Shown in pieces: positions 46,372 to 55,520 of a stretch of 64,000 bases of DNA. The notes under the pieces were generated by a model. The model was not told the DNA's origin, did not search any database, and saw only the letters and a program-made list of their open reading frames with translations. Both the position numbers and the translations under genes were made by a program. Position 1 is the first letter of the stretch; every line of letters begins with the position of its first letter. The stretch comes from Limnohabitans sp. 63ED37-2 (GTDB lineage: Bacteria > Pseudomonadota > Gammaproteobacteria > Burkholderiales > Burkholderiaceae_C), in assembly GCF_001412535.1 (NCBI RefSeq), contig NZ_CP011774.1, positions 2,723,501 through 2,787,500 on the forward strand, written 5' to 3'.

Positions 46372-47901
46372 ATGTCCAATCTCTTCATTCGCCTGCACCC
46401 TTCTGACGATGTGGTCATCGCCCGCAGCCAACTCATGAGCGGCAGCACCGTCGACGGCGTGGCCGTGCGCGGCCTGATCCCGCCGGGCCACAAAGTCGCC
46501 ACCCGCGCCATCGCGGCGGGCGAGCCCGTGCGCCGCTACAACCAGATCATTGGTTTTGCCCACCAAGCCATTGCGCCGGGCGAGCATGTGCACACCCACA
46601 ACTTGAACATGGGCGCAGACAAAGGCAACTTCGAGCGCGACTACGCCATTGGCCAAGACGTGAAGCCCGAACCAGAGCGCAAGCAGGCAACTTTCATGGG
46701 CTACAAGCGCAGCGACGGCCGCGTGGCCACACGCAATTACATCGGCGTTTTGTCGAGCGTGAACTGCTCGGCCACCGCTGCACGCGCCATTGCCGACCAT
46801 TTCTCCAGACGCAACAACCCTGCGGCACTCGCCAACTTCCCGAATGTCGACGGCGTGGTCGCTTTGACGCACGGCACCGGATGCGGCATGGACACTGAAG
46901 GTCTGGGCATCCAGCTTTTGGAGCGCACCTTGGCAGGCTATGCCACCCACGCCAACTTTTGGGGCGTGGTGGTGGTGGGCCTGGGTTGTGAAGCCAACCA
47001 ACTCAGCACCTGGCTGGCGCACAGCAGCTTGCGTGTGGGCGAGACACTCAAGGTCTTCAACATCCAGGACTCGGGCGGCACACGCCTCACGGTCGAAAAA
47101 GGCATTGCCCTGATCGAAGAGATGCTGCCCCGCGCCAATGCCATCACGCGCGAACCTTGTAGCGCCGAACACATCACGGTGGGCTTGCAATGTGGCGGCT
47201 CCGACGGTTATTCGGGCATCAGCGCCAACCCGGCGCTGGGCGCAGCGGTGGACCTGTTGGTGCAGCACGGCGGCACCGCCATCCTAAGTGAGACCCCCGA
47301 AATTTATGGCGCGGAGCATTTGCTCACACGCCGCGCTGTGAAGCCCGAAGTGGCGCACAAGCTGATCGAGCGCATCAAATGGTGGGAAAACTACACCGCC
47401 ATCAACGGCGGTGAGATGAACAACAACCCTTCGCCCGGTAACAAAGCGGGTGGCCTGACCACCATCTTGGAAAAGTCTTTGGGTGCGGTGGCCAAAGGCG
47501 GCACCAGCAACCTGCAAGCGGTGTACGAGTACGCCGAGCCGGTCACCGCCAAAGGCTTTGTTTACATGGATACACCCGGCTATGACCCGGTGAGTGCCAC
47601 TGGCCAGGTAGCGGGTGGTGCCAACCTGATTTGTTTCACCACCGGGCGCGGCAGCGCTTATGGCTGCGCCCCTTCGCCCAGCCTCAAGTTCTCGACCAAC
47701 ACCGCGCTCTGGAAAAAACAAGAAGAGGACATGGACCTGAACTGCGGCGAGATCGTGGACGGCGGTGTCAGCATCGCCGAGATGGGCCAACGCATCTTTG
47801 AAATGATCTTGGCGGCAGCGTCTGGCGAGCCCACCAAGAGCGAACGCCACGGCTACGGCCAAAACGAGTTTGTGCCATGGCAAGTGGGCGCGGTGATGTG
47901 A
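46372..47901 (+). CDS. uxaA: altronate dehydratase family protein (UxaA/GarD)
   Basis: Iron-dependent dehydratase that turns altronate into 2-keto-3-deoxygluconate; the related GarD acts on galactarate. The 509-residue protein has the N-terminal SAF domain (about 1-90) fused to the catalytic part with NYIGVLSSVNCSATAARAI, HGTGCGMD, GLGCEANQ, GLQCGGSDG and ILSETPEIYGAE. Length matches UxaA (about 495). The neighbouring UxuB- and ManD-like genes favour altronate over galactarate, but the substrate is not proven. Confidence 0.87.
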   Translation: MSNLFIRLHPSDDVVIARSQLMSGSTVDGVAVRGLIPPGHKVATRAIAAGEPVRRYNQIIGFAHQAIAPGEHVHTHNLNMGADKGNFERDYAIGQDVKPEPERKQATFMGYKRSDGRVATRNYIGVLSSVNCSATAARAIADHFSRRNNPAALANFPNVDGVVALTHGTGCGMDTEGLGIQLLERTLAGYATHANFWGVVVVGLGCEANQLSTWLAHSSLRVGETLKVFNIQDSGGTRLTVEKGIALIEEMLPRANAITREPCSAEHITVGLQCGGSDGYSGISANPALGAAVDLLVQHGGTAILSETPEIYGAEHLLTRRAVKPEVAHKLIERIKWWENYTAINGGEMNNNPSPGNKAGGLTTILEKSLGAVAKGGTSNLQAVYEYAEPVTAKGFVYMDTPGYDPVSATGQVAGGANLICFTTGRGSAYGCAPSPSLKFSTNTALWKKQEEDMDLNCGEIVDGGVSIAEMGQRIFEMILAAASGEPTKSERHGYGQNEFVPWQVGAVM

Positions 47902-47944
47902 GTGCGCGTGACGGTTTCTCCCTTGATTTATTGAAAGCTTCCAC

Positions 47945-48997
47945 ATGAGCCAACGCATCCAAGCCGCCGAGCTGCGTGCCAAAGTCGCCCGCATCATTGA
48001 ACAAGCAGGCAGCGCCCCGGCCGAGGCCGCACAGGTGGCCGACAACCTGGTGATGGCCAACCTGAGTGGGCACGACTCGCACGGCGTGGGCATGGTGCCG
48101 CGTTATGTGGACGCGGTGCTCGAAGGGGGGCTGTCGCCCAATACGGGTGTCCAAGTTTTGCTCGACACCGGTCCTTTGCTGAATCTGGATGGCCAACGCG
48201 GCTACGGTCAGATCACCGGCGTGCAAGCCATGCAAATGGGCATTGAACGCGCCAAGCAGCACGGCGTGTGCACCGTGGCGCTGAGCCGCTCACACCACTT
48301 GGGCCGCATCGGGCACTTTGCCGAAATGGCTGTGGCCCAAGGTCTGGTGTCGGTGCATTTTGTGAACGTGCTCTCTCGCCCCGTGGTCGCCCCCTTTGGC
48401 GGCGGTGATGGGCGTTTTGGCACCAACCCCTGCTGCATCGGTGTGCCCATGGGCAGCCGCGAACCCTTTGTGCTGGACTTTGCCACCAGCCGCGTGGCGC
48501 AAGGCAAGATGCGTGTGGCCCACAACAAGGGCGAGCAAGTGCCGCTCGGCTATTTGATCGACGAACACGGCCACCCCACCACCGACCCCGGCGTGGTGGT
48601 GGTGCCGCAGTCCAACGGTATGTTTGGCGCACTCATGACCTTTGGCGACCACAAAGGCTTTGGCATGGCCATGGCCTGCGAGCTGCTGGGCGGTGCGCTG
48701 ACGGGCAGTGGCACCTGGCACCGCGAGGCCGACCACCAACGCGCAGTACTCAACGGCATGCTGACCATGCTGATCGACCCCGTGCGCTTGGGCACACAAG
48801 CCCTATTTGAACAAGAAGCCTTGGCCTTTGCCGACTGGCTGCGCCAAAGCCCCGATGCACCCGGCAGCGAGGGCGTGAAACTGGCGGGCGAGCCCGAGCG
48901 CACCGCACGCGCCGAACGCGAGCAATCGGGCATCTGGATCGACGACACGACCTGGGCCGAAATTGAAGCATCAGAGAAAAAGCTGACCGAACGATGA
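47945..48997 (+). CDS. Ldh2/malate-lactate-ureidoglycolate dehydrogenase family protein
   Basis: An NAD(P)-dependent oxidoreductase of the type 2 malate/lactate dehydrogenase family, 350 residues. Motifs are SGHDSHGVGMVPRYV, SRSHHLGRIGHFAE, GTNPCCIGVP, and FGDHKGFGMAMACELLGGAL. Family members reduce 2-keto acids such as 2,3-diketogulonate, oxaloacetate or sulfolactate. In this operon it may oxidise or reduce a sugar-acid intermediate; the exact reaction cannot be read from sequence. Confidence 0.86.
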   Translation: MSQRIQAAELRAKVARIIEQAGSAPAEAAQVADNLVMANLSGHDSHGVGMVPRYVDAVLEGGLSPNTGVQVLLDTGPLLNLDGQRGYGQITGVQAMQMGIERAKQHGVCTVALSRSHHLGRIGHFAEMAVAQGLVSVHFVNVLSRPVVAPFGGGDGRFGTNPCCIGVPMGSREPFVLDFATSRVAQGKMRVAHNKGEQVPLGYLIDEHGHPTTDPGVVVVPQSNGMFGALMTFGDHKGFGMAMACELLGGALTGSGTWHREADHQRAVLNGMLTMLIDPVRLGTQALFEQEALAFADWLRQSPDAPGSEGVKLAGEPERTARAEREQSGIWIDDTTWAEIEASEKKLTER

Positions 48998-49048
48998 ACA
49001 TTGACTGACCGCGACCTTCCCCGTTGGGACGCACACCCTTAGACACCC

Positions 49049-50446
49049 ATGCACCTCTCAGCCCTCACCCTGGCATCGCTGCCCGCTGACATCCACACCC
49101 CGATTTATGACCGCCGCCGCCATGCCCCGGGTGTGGTGCACCTGGGTTTGGGCGCTTTTCACCGGGCCCACCAAGCCATGGTGTTTGACCATCTGCTGAC
49201 CACGGGCGACACACGTTGGGGCATACACGGCGTGGGCATGACTCGGCCCGACTTGGTGAATCTGCTGCGTGCGCAAGACGGCCTGTACGCTGTGCGCGTG
49301 GCCGATGGCTCGGGTGTGAAGTGGCAAGTGCCCGGCGCACTGTGGCGCATGAATGTGGCCGCCACTGAACGCGAAACGGTCGTGCAAGCCATCGCCGCGC
49401 CCGCCACGCGCTGGGTCACCCTCACCGTCACAGAAAAAGGCTATACCCCCGCTTTGGGCCAGCTGCTGCTGGACGGCCTGCGCCTGCGCCAGCAAAGCGG
49501 CTTGCCCGGCATCACCGTGGCCTCGTGTGACAACCTGCAAGGCAATGGCCACAAGCTGCTGGCTTTGGTCAAAGCCGCCGCTACGCCTCAGGACGCAGCG
49601 TTGCTGCGCTGGCTGGACACGCACTGCACCTTTCCTTGCAGCATGGTCGACCGCATCGTGCCCGCCGCCACCGCCGAAGTGCTGGCCGCCGCCAGCCAAG
49701 CGCTGGGCCTGCGCGACGACGCATCGCTCAGCACCGAAGGCTTTTGGGAGTGGGTGATCGAAGACCGCTTTGCGGACCCGTCTGACGCCACCTTGCTGCA
49801 AAGCGCTGGTGTGCGTGTGACGGGTGATGTGCACAGCTACGAAGAAGCCAAGCTGCGCATGCTCAACGGCAGCCACACAGCCATGGCGCTCATGGGTGCC
49901 ATCACGGGCAGGCCCTTCATTGCCAGCTGCATTGGGGTGCCACACATCCGCACTTTTGTGCACCAACTGATGGGCCAAGAAGTCGCACCGCACCTCTCCC
50001 GCAGCGACTGGACCGATTACCGCGACGCCCTGATCGCCCGATTTGGCAACCCGTATTTGAAGCACAGCGTGCACCAGATCGCCACCGACAGCTCGCAAAA
50101 AATCCCGCAGCGCTGGCCACCTTCTGTGCTGGGGCAAATCGCCCATGGCGCTTCGTTTGAACACCACGCCCTGGCGGCTGCCGTGTTCGTGCGCTACACA
50201 TTGGCCGTCGACGAAAGCGGCCAAGCCTATGCCCTGAACGACCCCCAAGCCGAAAGCTTGATGGCGATGGGCGCAGCCCAGCACACCGAACCCGAGGCCT
50301 GCGTGCGTGCCCTGCTGGGCCGCGAAGACCTGTGGGGCAGCGCCTTGCCCCACCACGCTGCCTGGATTGCCCGCGTCATTCACTGGCACCAACACATCCT
50401 GCAGCACGGTGTGGACCACGCCGTTCAGCAACTGGCCGGGGCCTGA
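49049..50446 (+). CDS. uxuB: mannitol dehydrogenase family protein, fructuronate reductase-like
   Basis: A 465-residue long-chain polyol dehydrogenase. The Rossmann region is VVHLGLGAFHRAHQAMVFD; SCDNLQGNGHKLL, MVDRIVPA and the catalytic lysine in RMLNGSHTAMALMG are conserved. In E. coli UxuB reduces fructuronate to mannonate. The next gene encodes a mannonate-type dehydratase and starts only four bases after this stop, which supports that role; mannitol or tagaturonate activity cannot be excluded. Confidence 0.87.
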   Translation: MHLSALTLASLPADIHTPIYDRRRHAPGVVHLGLGAFHRAHQAMVFDHLLTTGDTRWGIHGVGMTRPDLVNLLRAQDGLYAVRVADGSGVKWQVPGALWRMNVAATERETVVQAIAAPATRWVTLTVTEKGYTPALGQLLLDGLRLRQQSGLPGITVASCDNLQGNGHKLLALVKAAATPQDAALLRWLDTHCTFPCSMVDRIVPAATAEVLAAASQALGLRDDASLSTEGFWEWVIEDRFADPSDATLLQSAGVRVTGDVHSYEEAKLRMLNGSHTAMALMGAITGRPFIASCIGVPHIRTFVHQLMGQEVAPHLSRSDWTDYRDALIARFGNPYLKHSVHQIATDSSQKIPQRWPPSVLGQIAHGASFEHHALAAAVFVRYTLAVDESGQAYALNDPQAESLMAMGAAQHTEPEACVRALLGREDLWGSALPHHAAWIARVIHWHQHILQHGVDHAVQQLAGA

Positions 50447-50449
50447 GCC

Positions 50450-51661
50450 ATGAAAATCACCGCCGCCCGCGTCATCGTGTGTTCCCCCGGCCGCAACTTT
50501 GTCACCCTCAAAATCGAGACCGACCAAGGTGTATACGGCGTGGGCGATGCCACGCTCAACGGCCGTGAGCTGGCCGTGGTCAGCTACCTTGAGGACCATG
50601 TCGTCCCCTGCCTGATCGGGCGCGACCCGCAGCAGATCGAGGACATCTGGCAGTACCTCTACAGAGGCGCTTACTGGCGGCGCGGCCCGGTGACCATGAG
50701 CGCGATTGCCGCCGTGGACACCGCGCTGTGGGACATCAAGGCCAAGATGGCCAACATGCCGCTGTACCAGTTGCTGGGCGGACGCAGCCGTACCGGGGTG
50801 ATGGTCTACGGCCACGCCAACGGCCGCGACACCGCCGAGACGGTGGACGAAGTTTTGCGCCACCAAGAAGAAGGCTACTTGGCCATCCGCGCCCAAAGCG
50901 GCGTGCCGGGCCTGAACAAGGTCTATGGCGTGAGCGGCACCAAGCGCCTGTACGAGCCCGCCGACGGCAACTTGCCCAGCGAACACGACTGGAGCACCGA
51001 AAAGTACCTGCGTCATACCCCCGGCCTGTTCGAAGCCGTGCGCGAAGCTGTGGGCCCTGACATCCATTTGCTGCACGACGTGCACCACCGCCTGACGCCC
51101 ATCGAAGCGGGCCAGCTGGGCAAGGCGCTGGAGCCGATGCGCCTGTTCTGGATGGAAGACCCAACGCCCGCCGAAAACCAAGACGCCTTCCTGTGGATAC
51201 GCCACCACACCACCACACCGATCGCGGTCGGCGAAATTTTCAACAGCATCTGGGACTGCAAGACCCTGATCGAAAAACAGCTGATCGATTACATCCGCAC
51301 CACCGTGGTCCACGCGGGCGGCATCACGCACCTGCGGCGCATCGCCGACTTGGCCAGCCTCTACCAAGTGCGCACCGGCTGCCACGGCGCGACCGACCTG
51401 TCCCCCGTGTGCATGGGCGCGGCACTGCACTTTGACACCTGGGTGCCCAACTTTGGGGTGCAAGAGTTCATGCCCCACAGCGAAGAAATGCTCTCGGTCT
51501 TCCCGCACGATTACCGCTTTGAGCGCGGCATGATGCACTGCGGCGAGTCACCCGGCCACGGGGTCGACATCGACGAGAAGCTGGCAGCCAGGTACCCGTA
51601 CCAAAGGGCTTATTTGCCGGTGAACCGGCTGCAGCATGATGGGACGCTTTGGAATTGGTGA
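50450..51661 (+). CDS. manD: D-mannonate dehydratase-like enolase-superfamily protein (ManD)
   Basis: A 403-residue ManD/RspA-type enzyme. It begins MKITAARVIVCSPGRNFVTLKIETDQGVYGVGDATLNGRE, with EDIWQYLYRGAYWRRGPVTMSAIAAVD, the metal ligands in HDVHHRLTP, MEDPTPAEN and AVGEIFNS, and the catalytic HGATDLSPVCMGAALH region near the C terminus. High-activity members dehydrate D-mannonate to 2-keto-3-deoxygluconate. The gene pairs with the fructuronate-reductase-like gene. KDG kinase and aldolase are not in the window. Confidence 0.91.
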   Translation: MKITAARVIVCSPGRNFVTLKIETDQGVYGVGDATLNGRELAVVSYLEDHVVPCLIGRDPQQIEDIWQYLYRGAYWRRGPVTMSAIAAVDTALWDIKAKMANMPLYQLLGGRSRTGVMVYGHANGRDTAETVDEVLRHQEEGYLAIRAQSGVPGLNKVYGVSGTKRLYEPADGNLPSEHDWSTEKYLRHTPGLFEAVREAVGPDIHLLHDVHHRLTPIEAGQLGKALEPMRLFWMEDPTPAENQDAFLWIRHHTTTPIAVGEIFNSIWDCKTLIEKQLIDYIRTTVVHAGGITHLRRIADLASLYQVRTGCHGATDLSPVCMGAALHFDTWVPNFGVQEFMPHSEEMLSVFPHDYRFERGMMHCGESPGHGVDIDEKLAARYPYQRAYLPVNRLQHDGTLWNW

Positions 51662-51719
51662 GGAGTTTTTGACCTGTTGGGTGGTCACACACAAATTGGC
51701 TTGCCCCCCACGCGCCCCT

Positions 51720-53348
51720 TCAGCCCGCAGACCCCAGCGCCAGGCCCGCATGCTCGCGCAGCGGGTGAAAGTGAATCTTGGGAAAGCGCTCTTGCGCCAG
51801 GCGCACGTCATATGGGCTGGTGCACAAATACGCCAGCGTGCCTGCCGCGTCCAGCGACATGCGCTGCGGGTAGGCGTTGGTGAATTCGCGCAACTCGGCC
51901 GGGGTGTCGGCGGTGATCCAACGGGCACCAGTGTACTGGCAACCCTCCAGACGCACATCGCAGTCGTATTCGGCTTTGAGGCGGTGTTGCACCACTTCAA
52001 ACTGCAGCTGGCCCACCGCGCCCAGCAGCATGGGGCCGCCGATTTCGGGCTTGAAAACCTGAATCGCGCCCTCTTCACCGAGTTGGTCCAAACCGGTTTG
52101 CAGTTGTTTGGTGCGCAGCGGGTTCTTCAGGATCACGGTCATGAAGAGTTCGGGTGCAAAGAAGGGCAGGCCGGTGAATTGCAGATTCGCGCCATCGGTG
52201 ATGGTGTCGCCCAGCTGCACGCCGCCGTGGGTGGTGAAGCCGATGATGTCGCCCGCATAGGCTTCGTCGACCGCTTCGCGGCGCTGCGAAAGGAACGTGA
52301 CAACACTGGTGGGGCGCAGTTCTTTGGCGGTGCGCTGCACCTTGAGCTTCATGCCGGGGGTGTATTTGCCCGACGCCATGCGCACAAAGGCGATGCGGTC
52401 GCGGTGGTTGGCGTCCATATTGGCCTGGACCTTGAACACCACGCCCGAGAACGCGCTGTCTTCGGGCTGGATTTCTTTGACCACGGGCTGCTTGTTGACC
52501 AGCAGGTTGCTGGTGCGGGGCTTGGGCGCGGGGGCCAGGTCGACCAAGGCGTCCAGCACTTCCATCACGCCAAAGTTGTTCACACCGGAGCCAAAGAACA
52601 CGGGCGTTTGTTTGCCCGCCAAAAATGCCGCTTCGTCAAACGCGGGCGATGCCCCAGTGGCCAGCTCCATGCTGTCCATGGCGGTTTGCCACTCCAGGCC
52701 AAAGCGCTCGGCCAGTTGGGCTTGCTCGGTGAGCGGGATGGTTTCGAAGTCTTGCGGCAGGCGTTCGCTGCCGGAGTCGAACACCGTCATGGCCTGCGTG
52801 CGCAGGTTGACGATGCCGCCAAACGATTTGCCCTGACCGACAGGCCAAGTCATGGGCACACAAGGCATGCCCAGTTCGCGCTCAACCTCATCAAGAATAT
52901 CGAGTGGGTCACGCACTTCGCGGTCCATCTTGTTCACAAAAGTGATGATGGGCGTGTCGCGTTGACGGCAGACTTCGATCAGGCGGCGGGTCTGCGCTTC
53001 CACACCGTTGGCCGCGTCAATGACCATGAGCGCCGAGTCCACGGCAGTCAGCACGCGGTAGGTGTCTTCCGAGAAGTCTTTGTGGCCGGGCGTGTCGAGC
53101 AGGTTGATGACGTGCTCACGGTAGAGCATCTGCATCACGGACGAAGCCACCGAGATGCCGCGTTGCTTTTCGATTTCCATCCAGTCGGACGTGGCGTGGC
53201 GCGAGGCCTTGCGGGCCTTGACCGAACCGGCGATCTGGATCGCGCCCGAGAACAGCAAGAGCTTTTCGGTCAGCGTGGTTTTACCCGCGTCGGGGTGCGA
53301 AATGATGGCAAACGTCCGGCGGCGCCGGGTTTCGTGGGCGTAGGTCAC
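51720..53348 (-). CDS. prfC: peptide chain release factor 3
   Basis: RF3 is a GTPase that recycles RF1/RF2 after termination. From a GTG start at 53348 it is 542 residues (E. coli 529). The start reads VTYAHETRRRRTFAIISHPDAGKTTLTEKLL, with the P-loop HPDAGKTT, DTPGHKDF and NKMD GTPase motifs, followed by domain II and a C-terminal domain. No ATG lies at a suitable position; the open frame continues upstream into the next promoter region, so GTG is the most likely start. Confidence 0.94.
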   Translation of the reverse strand: MTYAHETRRRRTFAIISHPDAGKTTLTEKLLLFSGAIQIAGSVKARKASRHATSDWMEIEKQRGISVASSVMQMLYREHVINLLDTPGHKDFSEDTYRVLTAVDSALMVIDAANGVEAQTRRLIEVCRQRDTPIITFVNKMDREVRDPLDILDEVERELGMPCVPMTWPVGQGKSFGGIVNLRTQAMTVFDSGSERLPQDFETIPLTEQAQLAERFGLEWQTAMDSMELATGASPAFDEAAFLAGKQTPVFFGSGVNNFGVMEVLDALVDLAPAPKPRTSNLLVNKQPVVKEIQPEDSAFSGVVFKVQANMDANHRDRIAFVRMASGKYTPGMKLKVQRTAKELRPTSVVTFLSQRREAVDEAYAGDIIGFTTHGGVQLGDTITDGANLQFTGLPFFAPELFMTVILKNPLRTKQLQTGLDQLGEEGAIQVFKPEIGGPMLLGAVGQLQFEVVQHRLKAEYDCDVRLEGCQYTGARWITADTPAELREFTNAYPQRMSLDAAGTLAYLCTSPYDVRLAQERFPKIHFHPLREHAGLALGSAG

Positions 53349-53497
53349 AAGGGGTCCTGAAGATCGTGCGGACCGCCTAGGGGGTCCAATGCTGGCCAGG
53401 CCCGTGCGGGCTGGCGAAAGCGATGATTTTACCGGGCGATGGGCGCCAGTCACCAAAGCGCGGACCCGCCGTGCGGACCGGGGATACACTGCCGGGT

Positions 53498-54688
53498 ATG
53501 AACGCCAACCTCATCCTCCTCACGCTCTGCCAAGGGCTGTTCTTCACCAACAACGTCACTTTCATCGCCATCAATGGCTTGGTGGGTTTGTCGATGGCAC
53601 CCCTGGGCTGGATGGCGACGCTGCCGGTCATGGGCTATGTGGTGGGTGGTGCGCTGTCGACCGGTTTGGTGGCCAAGAGCCAGTCGCGCTGGGGGCGCAA
53701 GGTGTCGTTTCAGCTGGGGCTGGGGGTGGCTTTGTTTTCGGCGCTACTGGCCGCTTATGCCGCCTGGAGCCACAACTTTTGGCTGCTGGTGTCGGCCACG
53801 GTGATTGCCGGGTACTACAGTGCCAACGGCCAGTTGTACCGTTTTGCGGCGGCCGAGTTGGCGGCAGACGGCTTCAAGGAAAAAGCGGTTTCACTCGTCT
53901 TGGCGGGTGGTTTGATCGGCGCCATCGTGGGCCCCAACCTGGCTTCGCGCACCCGCACTTTGTACGAAGTACCGTTTTTGGGCGCTTACATGGCGCTGGG
54001 CATCGTGGCGATTTTGGCCATGGTGTGCATGAACTTCATCCGCTTCCCTGCTGTGCCCGCCAAAAAGCCGGGCGACAGCGCGGGCCGTCCCCTGTCCGAG
54101 ATCATGCGCCAGCCTGTGTTTATGGTGGCGGCGGCTGCAGCGGCCCTGAGTTACGGCGTGATGAACCTGCTGATGGCGGCTACGCCGCTGGCCATGCAGG
54201 TGTGTGGCTTCAGTTTTGACGATGCAGCGCTGGTGCTGGAGTGGCATGTGATCGGCATGTTCGCGCCGGGCTTTTTCACAGGCCACCTGATCAAAAAATT
54301 TGGCACGCTGCAGATCATGGCGGTGGGTGTGCTCATCAACTTCGCTTGTATCGCGATTGCCTTGTCGGGCGTGGAGCTGCACCAGTTCCTGATCTCGCTG
54401 TTCTTGCTGGGGCTGGGTTGGAACTTCCTGTTCACCGGCAGCACCACGCTGGCCATGAAGGCCTGGACCCCTGCCGAAAAAGACCGGGGCCAAGCGGCCA
54501 TCAACTTCTTTGTGTTCGCCACCATGGCGCTGACCTCGTTCGCCTCAGGCGCTCTGGTCACCACACAGGGCTGGACTTGGCTCAACATCGGCTCGATCTT
54601 GCCCGTGGCCTTGACCGGCATGGCGCTGGTGTGGATGGTACTTAAACAGAGGGCTGAGCAGAAAAACGCGCCAGCAGCCAGCGCTTGA
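53498..54688 (+). CDS. MFS transporter
   Basis: A 396-residue major facilitator with about 12 hydrophobic segments, starting MNANLILLTLCQGLFFTNN. The loop KSQSRWGRKVSFQ corresponds to the MFS motif A region. GHLIKKFGTLQIM is the equivalent loop of the second half. Resembles the YbfB/aromatic-acid-like group of Burkholderiales but no substrate is assigned. Its 3' end overlaps the convergent hydrolase gene by 47 bases. Confidence 0.88.
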   Translation: MNANLILLTLCQGLFFTNNVTFIAINGLVGLSMAPLGWMATLPVMGYVVGGALSTGLVAKSQSRWGRKVSFQLGLGVALFSALLAAYAAWSHNFWLLVSATVIAGYYSANGQLYRFAAAELAADGFKEKAVSLVLAGGLIGAIVGPNLASRTRTLYEVPFLGAYMALGIVAILAMVCMNFIRFPAVPAKKPGDSAGRPLSEIMRQPVFMVAAAAAALSYGVMNLLMAATPLAMQVCGFSFDDAALVLEWHVIGMFAPGFFTGHLIKKFGTLQIMAVGVLINFACIAIALSGVELHQFLISLFLLGLGWNFLFTGSTTLAMKAWTPAEKDRGQAAINFFVFATMALTSFASGALVTTQGWTWLNIGSILPVALTGMALVWMVLKQRAEQKNAPAASA

Positions 54689-55520
54689 GCGCGGCGAACA
54701 CCTGAGCGCGGTAGAGGTCGTTGAAGATCTCGTGGTACATGGCCTCAAAACACTGGGCCTGCACCACGTCCTGAGGTGCGGCGTTTGCCACGTCGGCTGT
54801 GGCCTGCGGGTTGACCAGCTTGTCTTGCCCCGCGTACAGCAACAAGGTGGGCACTTGCCACTTCGACGCATCGTGCAAGGTCTTCTCGCCGTTTTCCAAA
54901 ATCCATGCGGCCAAACCCACTGAAATGCGACGGTGCACGAGCGCATCGGCCTTGTAGGCCTTCACCACATCGGGATCACGCGACACAAACTCGGTTTTGA
55001 GGCCGTTGTCCACGCGCAAGTGGGGCACCACGCGGGGCAAGGTCGCCAGCAGGATTTTCTGGAAAAAACTGGGGAAAGCACCCAAGGCAGGCGATGACAA
55101 CACCGCAGCATCGACCGAGCGCAGCTGTTCGGCCAGCGTACGGGCCACCACCAAGCCACCCATGCTGTGGCCCAGCAAGATGAGGGGCAAGTCCTTCAGG
55201 GCCGGGCGCTGGCGTGTGTCGTCGATCACCCGGCACAAGTCGGCTTGCAAGCTGCCGGGGCGCAGCAGGTCACCGCGTGGTCCTTCGGACTGGCCGTGGC
55301 CTTGGTGGTCATAAGCCCGCACCGCAAAACCCCATTGGTACAAATGCGCCGCCACCTCGCCGTAGCGCCCGGCGTGTTCGCCCAGGCCGTGCACCAAGAG
55401 CACCGTGCCCAAAGGCCGACTGACAGGCAGGGCCCAGTCATAGACAGCAAGTTGACCCGCCTCACCCTGCAAAGCCGACAGGCTGGGGCGCGGCAGCGAG
55501 GGGCGCGTGATGAGGTTCAT
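54642..55520 (-). CDS. alpha/beta hydrolase, monoacylglycerol lipase/lysophospholipase-like
   Basis: A 292-residue serine hydrolase. VLLVHGLGEHAGRYG forms the oxyanion region, YDHQGHGQSEGPRG follows, and the nucleophile is Ser in LLGHSMGGLV. The acid and base appear as YAGQDKLVNP and MYHEIFND. This pattern matches the Hydrolase_4 family (PldB/MGL-like). The ATG at 55520 overlaps the M20 peptidase stop. The last 47 bases overlap the converging MFS gene. Confidence 0.9.
   Translation of the reverse strand: MNLITRPSLPRPSLSALQGEAGQLAVYDWALPVSRPLGTVLLVHGLGEHAGRYGEVAAHLYQWGFAVRAYDHQGHGQSEGPRGDLLRPGSLQADLCRVIDDTRQRPALKDLPLILLGHSMGGLVVARTLAEQLRSVDAAVLSSPALGAFPSFFQKILLATLPRVVPHLRVDNGLKTEFVSRDPDVVKAYKADALVHRRISVGLAAWILENGEKTLHDASKWQVPTLLLYAGQDKLVNPQATADVANAAPQDVVQAQCFEAMYHEIFNDLYRAQVFAALKRWLLARFSAQPSV

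Noticed and set aside
45064..47268. A 734-codon minus-strand frame opposite dctM and uxaA
   Set aside because: Very rich in His, Gln and Gly with no recognisable motif; both sense genes are clearly real.
49058..51538. An 826-codon minus-strand frame opposite the uxuB- and manD-like genes
   Set aside because: Antisense shadow of two well-supported enzymes; no domain.
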